Positions 1 to 7,458 of a stretch of 16,928 nt of DNA are shown here, piece by piece. Every line of letters starts with the position of its first letter. Position 1 is the stretch's first letter. The position numbers and the translations under genes were made by a program. Where the stretch lies: the NCBI GenBank assembly GCA_964482585.1, contig CAYZYO010000047.1, positions 1 through 16,928 of the forward strand, written 5' to 3'. The stretch comes from CAYZYO01 sp964482585 (lineage in GTDB: Bacteria > Bacillota > Syntrophomonadia > Syntrophomonadales > Syntrophomonadaceae). A model generated the notes under the pieces. It searched no databases and had not been told where the DNA came from. It was given only the letters and a program-made list of their open reading frames with translations.

Positions 1-284
1 TGGCATCGAGGGTTTCCGGATTTTCATTTTTAATTAAGGTGTAAAACTAACGAGGTCATCTTTCCAATCGGCTTCTGATCTCCTAGAAGTTCTCTTAATT
101 CAGGAATCGTTACTCCCAGACCCCTGGGATTTTGTTCGAGCAGAATAATTGGTAATTGAAAAACCCTGGCAGCCTTAATAAGCTTAATCCAGTTAAGATA
201 GACCTGATGAGAGTCGTGTACGGTCCGGGCCAAAGTTCCCTGAATATCTACGACCAATAAAGCCGTTTTATCCATTTCCAACAT
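1..284 (-). pseudogene. Isochorismatase-family hydrolase, 5' part, frameshifted and cut by the window edge
   Basis: Reads leftward from ATG at 284, with AAAGGGGG a few bases upstream as ribosome binding site. The 84 residues match the N-terminal half of the cysteine-hydrolase (isochorismatase/YcaC-like) fold: the first strand ends in VVDIQ with the expected catalytic Asp (residue 13), the EQNPRGLG..PEL segment is at 50-63, and the PIGKMTS strand carries the expected catalytic Lys (75). The frame then hits TAA at 32-30. In the next frame, bases 25-2 read ENPETLDA, which is what this family has shortly after the Lys strand (usual length about 180 residues). One extra base in the A/T-rich stretch around 26-40 would explain the break. 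It is either a real frameshift or a base-calling error in a draft sequence. The nucleophile Cys would lie outside the window. The substrate cannot be predicted; the gene is divergent from the AbfD-like gene. Confidence 0.6.
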
Positions 285-308
285 TTTAACCGCCCCCTTT
301 ATACTCTA

Positions 309-437
309 TTGAGGGTTTTGCAAAATAGCTATTTTATATCATTAGAACTCTGCATCTGTAGAGGAGACTTTAGTCTCCGGCTCAATTGTCTGAGGTGAAG
401 TTGACATATTTATTCTTGAATTACGCAAAACTCTCAA
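309..437. repeat. MITE-like short interspersed repeat, copy 1
   Basis: An approximately 129-bp element bounded by inverted ends: TTGAGGGTTTTGC at 309-321 and GCAAAACTCTCAA at 425-437 match in 12 of 13 positions when one is reverse-complemented. Inside is a perfect 7-bp inverted repeat, GGAGACT (363-369) and AGTCTCC (372-378). The block ATAGCTATTTTATA(T/C)CATTAG (325-345) recurs in copy 2. The part after the hairpin (TGAGG..AAGT..GACAT) recurs in copies 2 and 3. It has no coding capacity. It fills most of the space between the isochorismatase fragment and the AbfD-like gene. Confidence 0.65.
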
Positions 438-525
438 TTATATAAGTTTACCATAATCTATATACTTTTTTTACAATTTGTTCCATAATATGTTTAAGGA
501 GTAATCAGAAAGGGGAGAGGGTAAT

Positions 526-1974
526 ATGAAGACGGGAAAGGATTATATAAATAGTATAGAATCAATGAATCCAATTGTGTATGCTTTTGGCGATAAAGTA
601 GATAATATATTGGAACATCCATGTTTTAGACCGGCTATCAATGCGATTGCTCTAACCTATGACCTATCAAATGAACCCAGTGACCTGATGACGGCAGAAT
701 CACCAATCACCAGGACCAGAGTTAGTCGTTTTTTGCACATCTGCCAGACTCCAGAAGACCTAATTAGAAGAACCCGGTTGGGAAATTTCCTGGCTCCTCA
801 GCACGGTGCTTGTATTGGTGCCAGGTGTGCGGGCACTGGGGCCTTAAACACCTTATATTCTTCTACCTTTGAAATGGATCAGAAGCTGGGGACAGATTAC
901 CATCAGCGATTTTTACGTTTTTTAGAGTATGCGCAAAGAGAAGATCTTACCTGCAGCGGGATGGTAACCGATGCTAAAGGTGACCGTTCCCTACCTCCTT
1001 CAGCGCAAGAGGATCCGGATGTTTATTTACATGTTACCGATATAAGAGATGATGGAATTGTGGTGCGCGGTGCCAAGGCTCATCAATCGGGAGCGGCAAT
1101 CGCCCATGAAAACATCGTAATACCTACTACCACAATGGGCCCTAAGGAAGAGAAGTTTGCGGTTGCCTTTGCCATACCTCCTGATGCTCCGGGAATTATT
1201 CATATTGCTGAAGCACCTGGTCCCAATGCCAGACGATTTATTGGAGATGAAATGGATTTTGGCAATTACCAGTATGGGGTGCATGGTTCAACCCTGGTGG
1301 TATTCAATGATGTTTTTATTCCCAAAGAGCGGGTATTTATGTGTGGAGAATATGAGTTTACCGGTAATATGGTTCAAACCTTTGCTGCTTACCAGCGGAT
1401 GTCAACCGCTGCCTGCAAGGCCGGGCACTGTAGTCTGCTTTGTGGAGCCGCAGCCCTTGCAGCTGAATTTAACGGCTGCGAGAAAATGAGCCATATCAGA
1501 GACAAACTAACGGAGATGTCTTTCCAGGCAACTTTGGCTTTTGGTAATGCTATTGCTTCTGGTACTATGGCCACACCTACTAAATCCGGAGTCTACGTAC
1601 CCCAGACCCTGATGGTTAATGCGGCTAAACTGCAAGCGGTAAAAGCGGTTTGGGATTCGTCCAGGTTAGCCTGTGATATAGTAGGAGGTGTAGTATGTAC
1701 TGCTCCGGTTAAGAAAGACTTTGATAATCCGGAAATAACGGAGTACATAGAAAAATACTTTAAGGGCAAAGCAGATATTCCTACTGAGGATAGAATTAGG
1801 ATAGTAAGATTAATAGAATACTTGATTGGCCAGTCATCGATTGTTCCTACCGAATCATTACACGGTGCAGGCCCCCCAACAACTCAAAGACTGATGATTC
1901 GCTCGGCTACTCACCTGAACGCTTTTAAACAGCGGGCCCGGGTAATGGCAGGAATTGATAAAGGTAAAGATTAA
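526..1974 (+). CDS. 4-hydroxybutyryl-CoA dehydratase-family flavoprotein with altered active site
   Basis: The 482-residue protein aligns along its whole length with AbfD of Clostridium aminobutyricum (HpaB/acyl-CoA-dehydrogenase-like fold), which uses FAD and a [4Fe-4S] cluster to dehydrate 4-hydroxybutyryl-CoA to crotonyl-CoA and to isomerise vinylacetyl-CoA. Shared segments include KGDRSLPPSAQ (152-161), VVRGAKAHQSGA (179-190) and ESLHGAG (443-449). Against my recollection of AbfD, whose cluster ligands are Cys99, Cys103, His292 and Cys299, this protein has C96 and C101 (one extra residue between them), Q290 in place of the His, and C297. Tyr296 and Glu257 correspond to T294 and S255. Extra C302 and C306 and H301 lie next to C297. 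Membership of the family is clear; the exact reaction is not, and a true 4-hydroxybutyryl-CoA dehydratase activity is doubtful. The ATG has an AAAGGGGAG ribosome binding site. Monocistronic, ending at the terminator at 2015. Confidence 0.85.
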   Translation: MKTGKDYINSIESMNPIVYAFGDKVDNILEHPCFRPAINAIALTYDLSNEPSDLMTAESPITRTRVSRFLHICQTPEDLIRRTRLGNFLAPQHGACIGARCAGTGALNTLYSSTFEMDQKLGTDYHQRFLRFLEYAQREDLTCSGMVTDAKGDRSLPPSAQEDPDVYLHVTDIRDDGIVVRGAKAHQSGAAIAHENIVIPTTTMGPKEEKFAVAFAIPPDAPGIIHIAEAPGPNARRFIGDEMDFGNYQYGVHGSTLVVFNDVFIPKERVFMCGEYEFTGNMVQTFAAYQRMSTAACKAGHCSLLCGAAALAAEFNGCEKMSHIRDKLTEMSFQATLAFGNAIASGTMATPTKSGVYVPQTLMVNAAKLQAVKAVWDSSRLACDIVGGVVCTAPVKKDFDNPEITEYIEKYFKGKADIPTEDRIRIVRLIEYLIGQSSIVPTESLHGAGPPTTQRLMIRSATHLNAFKQRARVMAGIDKGKD

Positions 1975-2014
1975 AAGAGTCACCTGAAATAATGGCTTAA
2001 TATAAAGGTCTTAT

Positions 2015-2050
2015 AAAATGGCTCCGAGTTTTATAGAGCCATTTTCTTAT
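2015..2050 (+). terminator. Rho-independent terminator after the AbfD-like gene
   Basis: AAAATGGCTC (2015-2024) and GAGCCATTTT (2036-2045) form a perfect 10-bp stem with an 11-base loop, followed by CTTATT. It starts 40 bases after the stop codon. The tail has few T residues beyond those in the stem. Confidence 0.75.
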
Positions 2051-2198
2051 TAGACTTCATATAGAAACTAAAAAAGCATTAAAAAGCCAGGTACAGAAAG
2101 CTTATTCAAGGAATAGATTGATAGCATGATTACTAATCATCCCTTGGCGGGAAAAGGTCTCCATTTAAAAAATACCATTAAAAAACTTAACAACTAGC
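2051..2198. other. Intergenic, no gene recognised
   Basis: Part of the 521-base space between the AbfD-like gene and citrate synthase, which also holds the terminator at 2015 and repeat copy 2. No start with a ribosome binding site leads to a plausible product here. An open stretch reading KKALKSQVQKAYSRN at about 2070-2115 has no start codon and is too short to assign. Confidence 0.5.
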
Positions 2199-2312
2199 TT
2201 GAGTAATTTGCATAATAATAGCTATTTTATACCATTAGTCTTTAGTCTCCGGCTGACTGTTATCCTGAGGCAAAGTGACATGGTCAATTTCAGAATTATG
2301 AAAAACTCTCAT
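2199..2312. repeat. MITE-like short interspersed repeat, copy 2
   Basis: Same layout as copy 1: a left end TTGAGTAATTTGC (2199-2211), the shared block ATAGCTATTTTATACCATTAG (2218-2238), TTTAGTCTCCGGCTGA, and a right end GAAAAACTCTCAT (2300-2312). The left arm of the internal hairpin is degraded (AGTCTTTAGTCTCC). A 23-base stretch at 2262-2284, containing CTGAGGCAAAGTGACATGGT, is identical to the inverted copy at 7155-7177. It lies about 180 bases upstream of the citrate synthase start. Confidence 0.65.
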
Positions 2313-2495
2313 CTTAAAAGACTTATACTGTAAACTATCTTTATTTTCCTTAACGCAGTTTTCATTTACTCAAATATGGTTAATAAAATAGGTGGTTAGA
2401 AAGTAAAAGAAGGTTTGATACAATATAAAGTAAGATAAGTTCTTGTTTTGCACAGAGATATGCCCGGAACTTATCAGGTCAAAGGAGAGAATCAA

Positions 2496-3863
2496 ATGGG
2501 AAGTATTGAAGAAAAATTATTAGAAGAGAAAATGCTGCCAGGGTTGACTGCTATGGCCGAACATAACAGCTTCATAGATCCTGAATTGTACAGCAAATTC
2601 ATGGTTAAACGTGGTTTGCGTGATATAGATGGCTGGGGTGTACTAGTCGGTTTGACCGAGATTGGTGAAGTACATTCATATATAACTGATGAAAATGAAA
2701 TAGTTCCAGTTCCCGGGCGGTTGATATACCGGGGAATAGACATTAATGATATTGTAAATGGTTTCTTGAGCGAAAATCGTTATGGTTTCGAGGAAACCTG
2801 CTATTTATTATTATTTGGTAAACTTCCCCGGCGAGAACAGTTACAAGAGTTTAAACAGCTGTTAGCGTGTTATCAAACCCTGCCGGAGTATTTTGTTACT
2901 GATATGATTCTAAAAGCACCCAGTAAAGATATGATGGTAGTCCTGGCCAGGAGTGTCCTTGCGCTTTACAGCTTTGATGACCGGGCTGATGACACCTCCA
3001 TAGAAAATGTACTCAGACAGTGTTTGCAGTTAATAGCGTGTTTTCCTCTCCTGGCAGTTTATGGATACCAGGCTTTTTCCCATTACCATGGCAATAACAG
3101 CCTGTATATCCACAGCCCCAGGTCTGACCGGAGCATTGCAGAAAATATTTTGCATATGCTGCGGCCAGATAGTAAGTACACCGGGTTAGAAGCAGCCCTA
3201 TTGGATCTTGCCCTGGTTCTTCATGCTGAACATGGAGGAGGAAACAATTCATCCTTTGTGACCCATGTGGTGACTTCATCAGGAACCGATACTTACTCGG
3301 TAATAGCTGCAGCTTTAGGTTCCTTGAAAGGTCCACGCCATGGAGGTGCTAATTATAAGGTTGTACAAATGATGGCGGATTTGAAGCAGCAGGTTAATAA
3401 CTGGGATGATGAAGAAGAAATAGCCGCTTATCTCTATAAAGTACTAAACAAAGAAGCTTTTGATAAAACCGGTAAAATATATGGTATAGGCCATGCAGTG
3501 TATTCTATATCAGATCCCCGGGCAGTTATTTTGAAATCCCAGGCTGCCCGTCTGGCAAAGGAAAAGGGTATGGAGAACGAATTCCGGCTCTATGAGGAAG
3601 TAGAGAAGTTAGCCCCGGAAGCCATAGCAAAACTGCGCAAGATATACAAAGGAGTAAGTGCCAATGTAGACTTTTACTCTGGATTTGTATACAGTATGCT
3701 AAAGATCCCCCCGGAATTATACACACCAATATTTGCTATTGCCAGAATTGCCGGTTGGAGTGCGCACCGCATTGAGGAAATTGTAAACACAGGTAAAATT
3801 GTAAGACCAGCCTATAAAAGCGTAGCTAGGCGCTTAGAATATGTTGCCATGGATAATCGCTAG
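2496..3863 (+). CDS. Citrate synthase
   Basis: Condenses acetyl-CoA with oxaloacetate to citrate in the cytoplasm, feeding an oxidative or partial TCA branch toward glutamate. The 455-residue protein shows the family's catalytic landmarks in order: LHAEHGGGN (242-250), GPRHGGAN (279-286), GIGHAVYSISDPRA (330-343) and NVDFYSG (390-396), with the catalytic Asp at 392, then AHRIEE (423-428). This is the Si-type fold, not the homocitrate-synthase-like Re-citrate synthase. I chose ATG 2496 because AAAGGAG lies 8 bases upstream; an in-frame TTG at 2448 would add 16 residues (residue 5 of which is another Met) without a good site. It is somewhat longer at its N-terminus than E. coli-type enzymes, with a region at 1-60 that precedes the RLIYRGIDI strand. 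A methylcitrate activity cannot be excluded by sequence alone. No clear terminator follows. Confidence 0.93.
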   Translation: MGSIEEKLLEEKMLPGLTAMAEHNSFIDPELYSKFMVKRGLRDIDGWGVLVGLTEIGEVHSYITDENEIVPVPGRLIYRGIDINDIVNGFLSENRYGFEETCYLLLFGKLPRREQLQEFKQLLACYQTLPEYFVTDMILKAPSKDMMVVLARSVLALYSFDDRADDTSIENVLRQCLQLIACFPLLAVYGYQAFSHYHGNNSLYIHSPRSDRSIAENILHMLRPDSKYTGLEAALLDLALVLHAEHGGGNNSSFVTHVVTSSGTDTYSVIAAALGSLKGPRHGGANYKVVQMMADLKQQVNNWDDEEEIAAYLYKVLNKEAFDKTGKIYGIGHAVYSISDPRAVILKSQAARLAKEKGMENEFRLYEEVEKLAPEAIAKLRKIYKGVSANVDFYSGFVYSMLKIPPELYTPIFAIARIAGWSAHRIEEIVNTGKIVRPAYKSVARRLEYVAMDNR

Positions 3864-4227
3864 TATTACCCGTTACATATCTTATACCCATGCATCCCTT
3901 GTGCCATTGCTTTTACCAGTTTCTTATAGGAAGAAATTTTAAAAGACCGTATTTTATTGCTAGGTGAGTCAATAAAGATCGTGGAAAAATAATCCTAATT
4001 ATACCGATTTATATCTAATAACTCCTATTATAACCGCCAAAAGTAATGTATTCCATCTTTAATTAAAATAAACTAAATAACCATTGTCTAGATCATGAAT
4101 ATTCTAAAACTTCCTGGATAAAGGAGAATCAGCTATATTTAGAAAAACCTAGGTTGTCCTTATGGATTTAATTGATTACAATAAATTTTGATCAATGTAT
4201 TGAATTGTAATTAGGAAAGGAGTATTT
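3864..4227. other. AT-rich intergenic with an inverted repeat before the peptidase gene
   Basis: No gene is seen in these 364 bases. Just upstream of the next ribosome binding site, ATTACAAT (4175-4182) and ATTGTAAT (4204-4211) form an 8-bp inverted repeat with 21 bases between. It could be an operator or a hairpin in the leader; neither is shown. Confidence 0.4.
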
Positions 4228-5067
4228 ATGGTCTCAATTCGTTACAAGCAAATATTTTTAATAGGAATCTTAACCCTATTAGTATTGGCCTTTTATATTT
4301 CACCTGCTGAGGCTAATAACTATGGTTCTCAAAATCTATCCTGGGGCAGCCAGGGATCATATGTTACCCAGTTACAGCAGGATCTTACCAAATTGGGATA
4401 TAATACATATGGCATAGATGGAATTTTTGGAGAGAATACATATAATGCAGTAATACGTTTTCAAAAGGCCCAGGGAATTGCAGTTGATGGAATTGTAGGT
4501 ATCCAAACCAAGGGTGCTTTAAACAATACCTGGATAAGCAAAACCCCGGTTTCCCGATCAGGAACTACCGATGTCAGCAAATATCCCAAGGTCAGTAAGC
4601 ATAATGGGATATATGGGCAATTCAGGTACCGGGATACAACTGGGGGTAGGATTGAAGTTGATCCTAATTGGGTTGCTGAAAATATTGTAACCATTACTTT
4701 ACCAGGATTAAATCAAAGAGTCCGGGTACATAAACATGCAGCTGATAATTTCATTCAGGCTTTCACCTACATAAAAAGCGGAACTGCCGTGGTAAACGGT
4801 AAAAGAGTATCCCTTTTAAATCTTATTAGAACGATGGATGGCACATATGTTCCACGTCATGTAAACTGGGATTCTTCAAGGGGTTTAAGTAATCATTCAT
4901 GGGGAACAGCTATAGATATTAATGCCTCTGATCACTTCCGGTATGTAAACCCGTCCCGCGAACGTAATGATCCTAACTTGATACTTTGGGAACAGGCATT
5001 TAAACCAGCTGGATTCAGTTGGGGCAATAGCTATGCCGATTCAATGCATTACGAACTTTTACCCTAG
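4228..5067 (+). CDS. Secreted peptidoglycan-binding M15-family peptidase (D-Ala-D-Ala carboxypeptidase/endopeptidase type)
   Basis: A 279-residue exported cell-wall enzyme expected to cut peptide cross-links or stems of peptidoglycan. Residues 1-29 are a signal peptide (basic start, hydrophobic IFLIGILTLLVLAFYI, AEA cleavage site). Residues about 38-97 are a PG_binding_1 repeat (GSQGSYVTQLQQDLTKLGY, DGIFGENT, AVIRFQKAQGI, VDGIVGIQT). The C-terminal domain carries the M15 zinc motifs: SNHSWGTAIDIN (221-232), giving H223 and D230 of HxxxxxxD, and DSMHYE (271-276) with H274 as third ligand. The ATG follows GAAAGGAG by 6 bases. It stands alone and is followed by a strong terminator. A role in wall turnover or germination is possible, but no neighbour supports one. 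Confidence 0.88.
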   Translation: MVSIRYKQIFLIGILTLLVLAFYISPAEANNYGSQNLSWGSQGSYVTQLQQDLTKLGYNTYGIDGIFGENTYNAVIRFQKAQGIAVDGIVGIQTKGALNNTWISKTPVSRSGTTDVSKYPKVSKHNGIYGQFRYRDTTGGRIEVDPNWVAENIVTITLPGLNQRVRVHKHAADNFIQAFTYIKSGTAVVNGKRVSLLNLIRTMDGTYVPRHVNWDSSRGLSNHSWGTAIDINASDHFRYVNPSRERNDPNLILWEQAFKPAGFSWGNSYADSMHYELLP

Positions 5068-5114
5068 ATAGAACTTAAACACTAGTCGGCAACCTAATAC
5101 ATTGATCATAGAAT

Positions 5115-5143
5115 CTCCTGGTTTTTGACCAGGGGTTTTTTTT
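5115..5143 (+). terminator. Strong Rho-independent terminator after the M15 peptidase gene
   Basis: CTCCTGGT (5115-5122) pairs with ACCAGGGG (5128-5135), with one T-G wobble, around a 5-base loop, and is followed directly by eight T (5136-5143). An outer inverted repeat, ATCATAGA (5105-5112) and TCTATGAT (5151-5158), encloses it. Confidence 0.9.
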
Positions 5144-5239
5144 GGAAGTATCTATGATTATTTATAAATTAATAAATCTTACTCATATTTGGAGCAGTTA
5201 TAGGAATTGGGTCGGAATTATACTACCATCAATGGGTTA

Positions 5240-5908
5240 TTAAAATAACTTACAATCTTTATGCACTATTTTCTTAAATATCCGGATAACTCGAATCTTC
5301 TTTTTGAAAGCAAATCCTGTATTAACAAGACCCTTTATAGAAGAATAATTATTGCTTAAGACACTGCTCCAAACGTGTCTATAGCCTTCTTTGAACAGAA
5401 TTTCGAACATTTTTGTTAGCAGAAATCTATGGATTTTATTTCCTCTAACCTTATCGGCTACAAAATTTGGTCCGATATAAACACCGTTATCAACTTTAAC
5501 AGAGTAATCAAAAAAGGGGAATTCATGATCCTTGTAGTGACACCATAAATAGCCTACAAGTTGTTCATTATAAAAAGCTCCCAGGCATTTTGCCCCATTT
5601 GTAAAAAAAGCAGTTATTCTTTCAACGGTAAGGTTATTAAGGCTGGATATTTGATCCGTGTTTTTGATATTTAACAAACGACATTCTATTGGTAAATAGG
5701 GTATTTGAATAACCGGTGGCTGATCTAATTTTTTAAAAATAACCAGCAGAGTAGCATTCTTGTAGATAAAATTTATTAAATGACATACTAATTTTTTTAG
5801 GGTTAGCCTTTTGATTCGAAGTAATGTATTTGCGGTAAATGTTTTGAAATATTGCGATTTTTTCTCTGAGCTGTCAAGAATGTAAACACTTTTTGCCTTT
5901 TCTTTCAA
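5240..5908 (-). CDS. GNAT-like N-acyltransferase, substrate unknown
   Basis: A 222-residue basic protein. Residues about 95-205 look like a GNAT acyl-CoA-dependent transferase core: the strand pair KCLGAFYNEQLVGYLWCHY (107-125), then NFVADKVRGNKIHRFLLTKM (148-167) where RGNKIH takes the place of the acetyl-CoA-binding RxxGxG loop, and VLSNNYSSIKGLVNTGFAFKKK (183-204), a typical late GNAT helix and strand. The RGNK loop is imperfect, so the call rests on the order of these segments. The N-terminal 90 residues are not recognised. I chose the TTG at 5908-5906, preceded by AAGGGGA 11-12 bases upstream on its strand; the nearby ATG gives only four codons. The gene reads toward the M15 peptidase gene (convergent) and looks visibly more A/T-rich than its neighbours, which may mean acquisition by transfer. 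Confidence 0.6.
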   Translation of the reverse strand: MKEKAKSVYILDSSEKKSQYFKTFTANTLLRIKRLTLKKLVCHLINFIYKNATLLVIFKKLDQPPVIQIPYLPIECRLLNIKNTDQISSLNNLTVERITAFFTNGAKCLGAFYNEQLVGYLWCHYKDHEFPFFDYSVKVDNGVYIGPNFVADKVRGNKIHRFLLTKMFEILFKEGYRHVWSSVLSNNYSSIKGLVNTGFAFKKKIRVIRIFKKIVHKDCKLF

Positions 5909-6286
5909 AATGGCTGCATCCCCTTACCAGACACTTACCGTATTATAGTTATAGTTATTTAAGTTTTTCCTGAGTAAACAGTTTTTATAATTACTTTTAA
6001 TTAATCTTAAAATATGACATTTGCATGAAAATAAATTACTAAAATACAACTGGGATCAATAAAAGTAAGTGGTATAATAAGCTAATGGTAAAAATATTTT
6101 ATTTATCCTATTAATAACAATGAACACATTTCAATTTAAGATCCCTACATGGCACTAGGTGACTATGATCCTAAAGCTTATAGACTTTAGTCTTGTTGTG
6201 ATTTTATGTTTGTATATAATAAGATATCAGCATTACCTAATTTTGGAAGTTAGATTAGCATATTTTATATTAAAGGAGGGTTTTTA
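5909..6286. other. Divergent intergenic region, AT-rich
   Basis: This 378-base space separates the divergent acetyltransferase and lipoprotein genes. A TATAAT at 6073-6078 could be a -10 box reading right, but no convincing -35 box precedes it and it lies about 200 bases from the lipoprotein start. CTAAAG (6171-6176) and CTTTAG (6184-6189) form a small inverted repeat. No gene is seen. Confidence 0.4.
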
Positions 6287-6982
6287 TTGAGAAGATGGTC
6301 AGTTTATTTAATGGTTGCTTTCTTGATGGTCTTTTGTGCAGGCTTAATAGGGTGTAACAGTGAAGAGCCCCAGGAGACATCATCGCCACCAGCAGATGAG
6401 GACAGTTCCAATGAATTGGGAAAAATCATGGACTCTGCCAGGGAAGTTAGTGACCTGTCTTTTGAAATTGTAAGCACCTGTACTAGTAATGATCAAACCG
6501 TTACGACACACGGCAAGTATTGGATCAGCGACAATAGAATGCGGATGGAATCAGAAACTGCTGAAAATAAGGCAATTTATATTATCAACGGGAAAGGTGA
6601 GACCTGGGTTTATAATCCAACAGATAAAACAGCCTTAAAAATGCCGGACTTTGAGGTGCCAAACGATTTGCCCAATGAATGGAGCGAAAAAGAGGATCTG
6701 GATGCTTATAAAATTGTTGGTCATGAAAAAATGGACGGTTACGATTGTGTGGTAGTAACAATAACCGGAGTTGAAGGTGTCAGCAGTAAAATGTGGCTGA
6801 TGGAAGATAATGGGATGCCGGTCAGGATGGAAGCAGAATCTCCTGAAAGCAGCATTGTAACTCAATATAAAAACTACAGTATTGGAAAATCAGCGGATGA
6901 TTTATTTGAGCTTCCTGATGATGCTCAGGTGATTGATATGTCAGTTGTGCCAGATATGTCTCAGGTACCTGAGATGCCCTAA
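6287..6982 (+). CDS. Lipoprotein with LolA/LppX-like domain
   Basis: A 231-residue predicted membrane-anchored lipoprotein. The N-terminus has two Arg, a hydrophobic stretch and the lipobox LIGC, placing the lipidated Cys at 23, followed by an acidic Ser/Pro linker. The rest has the look of outer-membrane-lipoprotein-sorting/LolA-like beta domains: DLSFEIVSTC (56-65), GKYWISDNRMRMES (76-89), YIINGKGETWVYNPTDKTALKMP (98-120) and SKMWLMEDNGMPVRMEAES (167-185), ending DDLFELPDDAQVID. In Gram-positives such proteins are thought to bind lipids or sense the envelope; no substrate can be named. The start is TTG at 6287, seven bases after AAAGGAGGG. The last 15 residues carry a short V-P-acidic-M repeat (VPDM, VPEM). 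Confidence 0.8.
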   Translation: MRRWSVYLMVAFLMVFCAGLIGCNSEEPQETSSPPADEDSSNELGKIMDSAREVSDLSFEIVSTCTSNDQTVTTHGKYWISDNRMRMESETAENKAIYIINGKGETWVYNPTDKTALKMPDFEVPNDLPNEWSEKEDLDAYKIVGHEKMDGYDCVVVTITGVEGVSSKMWLMEDNGMPVRMEAESPESSIVTQYKNYSIGKSADDLFELPDDAQVIDMSVVPDMSQVPEMP

Positions 6983-7127
6983 TAGTAAATACATCGTTTT
7001 ACAATGTCTATAAAATACATCTCTGGGTATAGATAAAAATGCAGTAAATATTATGCTATTATAGGCATTGTCAAGTAATATAAATCCAACGGGGTAATTA
7101 TAAACAATACATAAAAGAAAGGTTATC

Positions 7128-7210
7128 TGAGAAATTTGCATAGTTTAGAAATTTACCATGTCACTTTGCCTCAGGATGACAATCAAGCAGGAGACTAAAG
7201 TCTCCTGCTT
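7128..7210. repeat. MITE-like short interspersed repeat, copy 3 (inverted, partial)
   Basis: In the opposite orientation to copies 1 and 2: TGAGAAATTTGC (7128-7139) corresponds to the right end, and the 23 bases at 7155-7177 (complement of the CTGAGGCAAAGTGACATGGT core) are identical to copy 2. The hairpin GGAGACT/AGTCTCC follows at 7190-7205. The half with the ATAGCTATTTTATA block is not recognisable beyond 7210, so the copy is truncated or diverged there. Confidence 0.6.
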
Positions 7211-7214
7211 TTAT
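7185..7214. terminator. Terminator-like hairpin formed by repeat copy 3
   Basis: AAGCAGGAGACT (7185-7196) and AGTCTCCTGCTT (7199-7210) make a perfect 12-bp stem with only two bases between, followed by TTATT on the plus strand. It lies between two convergent genes and could serve either as a transcript end. Confidence 0.6.
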
Positions 7215-7458
7215 TAATTCATATAATTCAAACAATCTTCTCGAACAAACAATGCCTAAATCCCCTAGGTTAACCGTTTCGGAGAAAACAGGATAACGGA
7301 CGAAATTGATGATTTAAGGGATTAGAGAAGATATTCTCTCAGTACACCAAAGCAAATCAGCTTGTAGTTCTCCTAAAAAAGTTCGGGAATGATGAGTATT
7401 GAAAAGAGCAAGTATGCGGTTATTCCTTTATTTTATTTTCTTATCAGTTAATTTGATT

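Larger units (their letters stand above)
6983..7458. other. Convergent intergenic region with repeat copy 3
   Basis: These 476 bases separate the convergent lipoprotein and YifB/ComM-type genes. They hold the partial repeat and hairpin at 7128-7210. Around 7327-7340, GAGAA and TTCTC flank GATA as a small hairpin. No reading frame with a start and ribosome binding site was found. Confidence 0.5.

Noticed and set aside
1157..1489. 110-residue open frame in another plus-strand frame inside the AbfD-like gene
   Set aside because: The overlapping frame codes for conserved AbfD-type sequence; this one has no recognisable features.
2448..2495. Upstream TTG start for citrate synthase
   Set aside because: It lacks a ribosome binding site, while ATG 2496 has AAAGGAG at the right distance.
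6121..6200. Possible fourth copy of the short repeat (contains AGACTTTAGTCT)
   Set aside because: Only the short palindrome matches; neither the CTGAGGCAAAGTGACATGGT core nor the inverted ends are present.
7216..7458. Degenerate gene between repeat copy 3 and the ComM-type gene
   Set aside because: Short open stretches such as NRITDEIDDLRD were read, but no start, ribosome site or family resemblance supports them.
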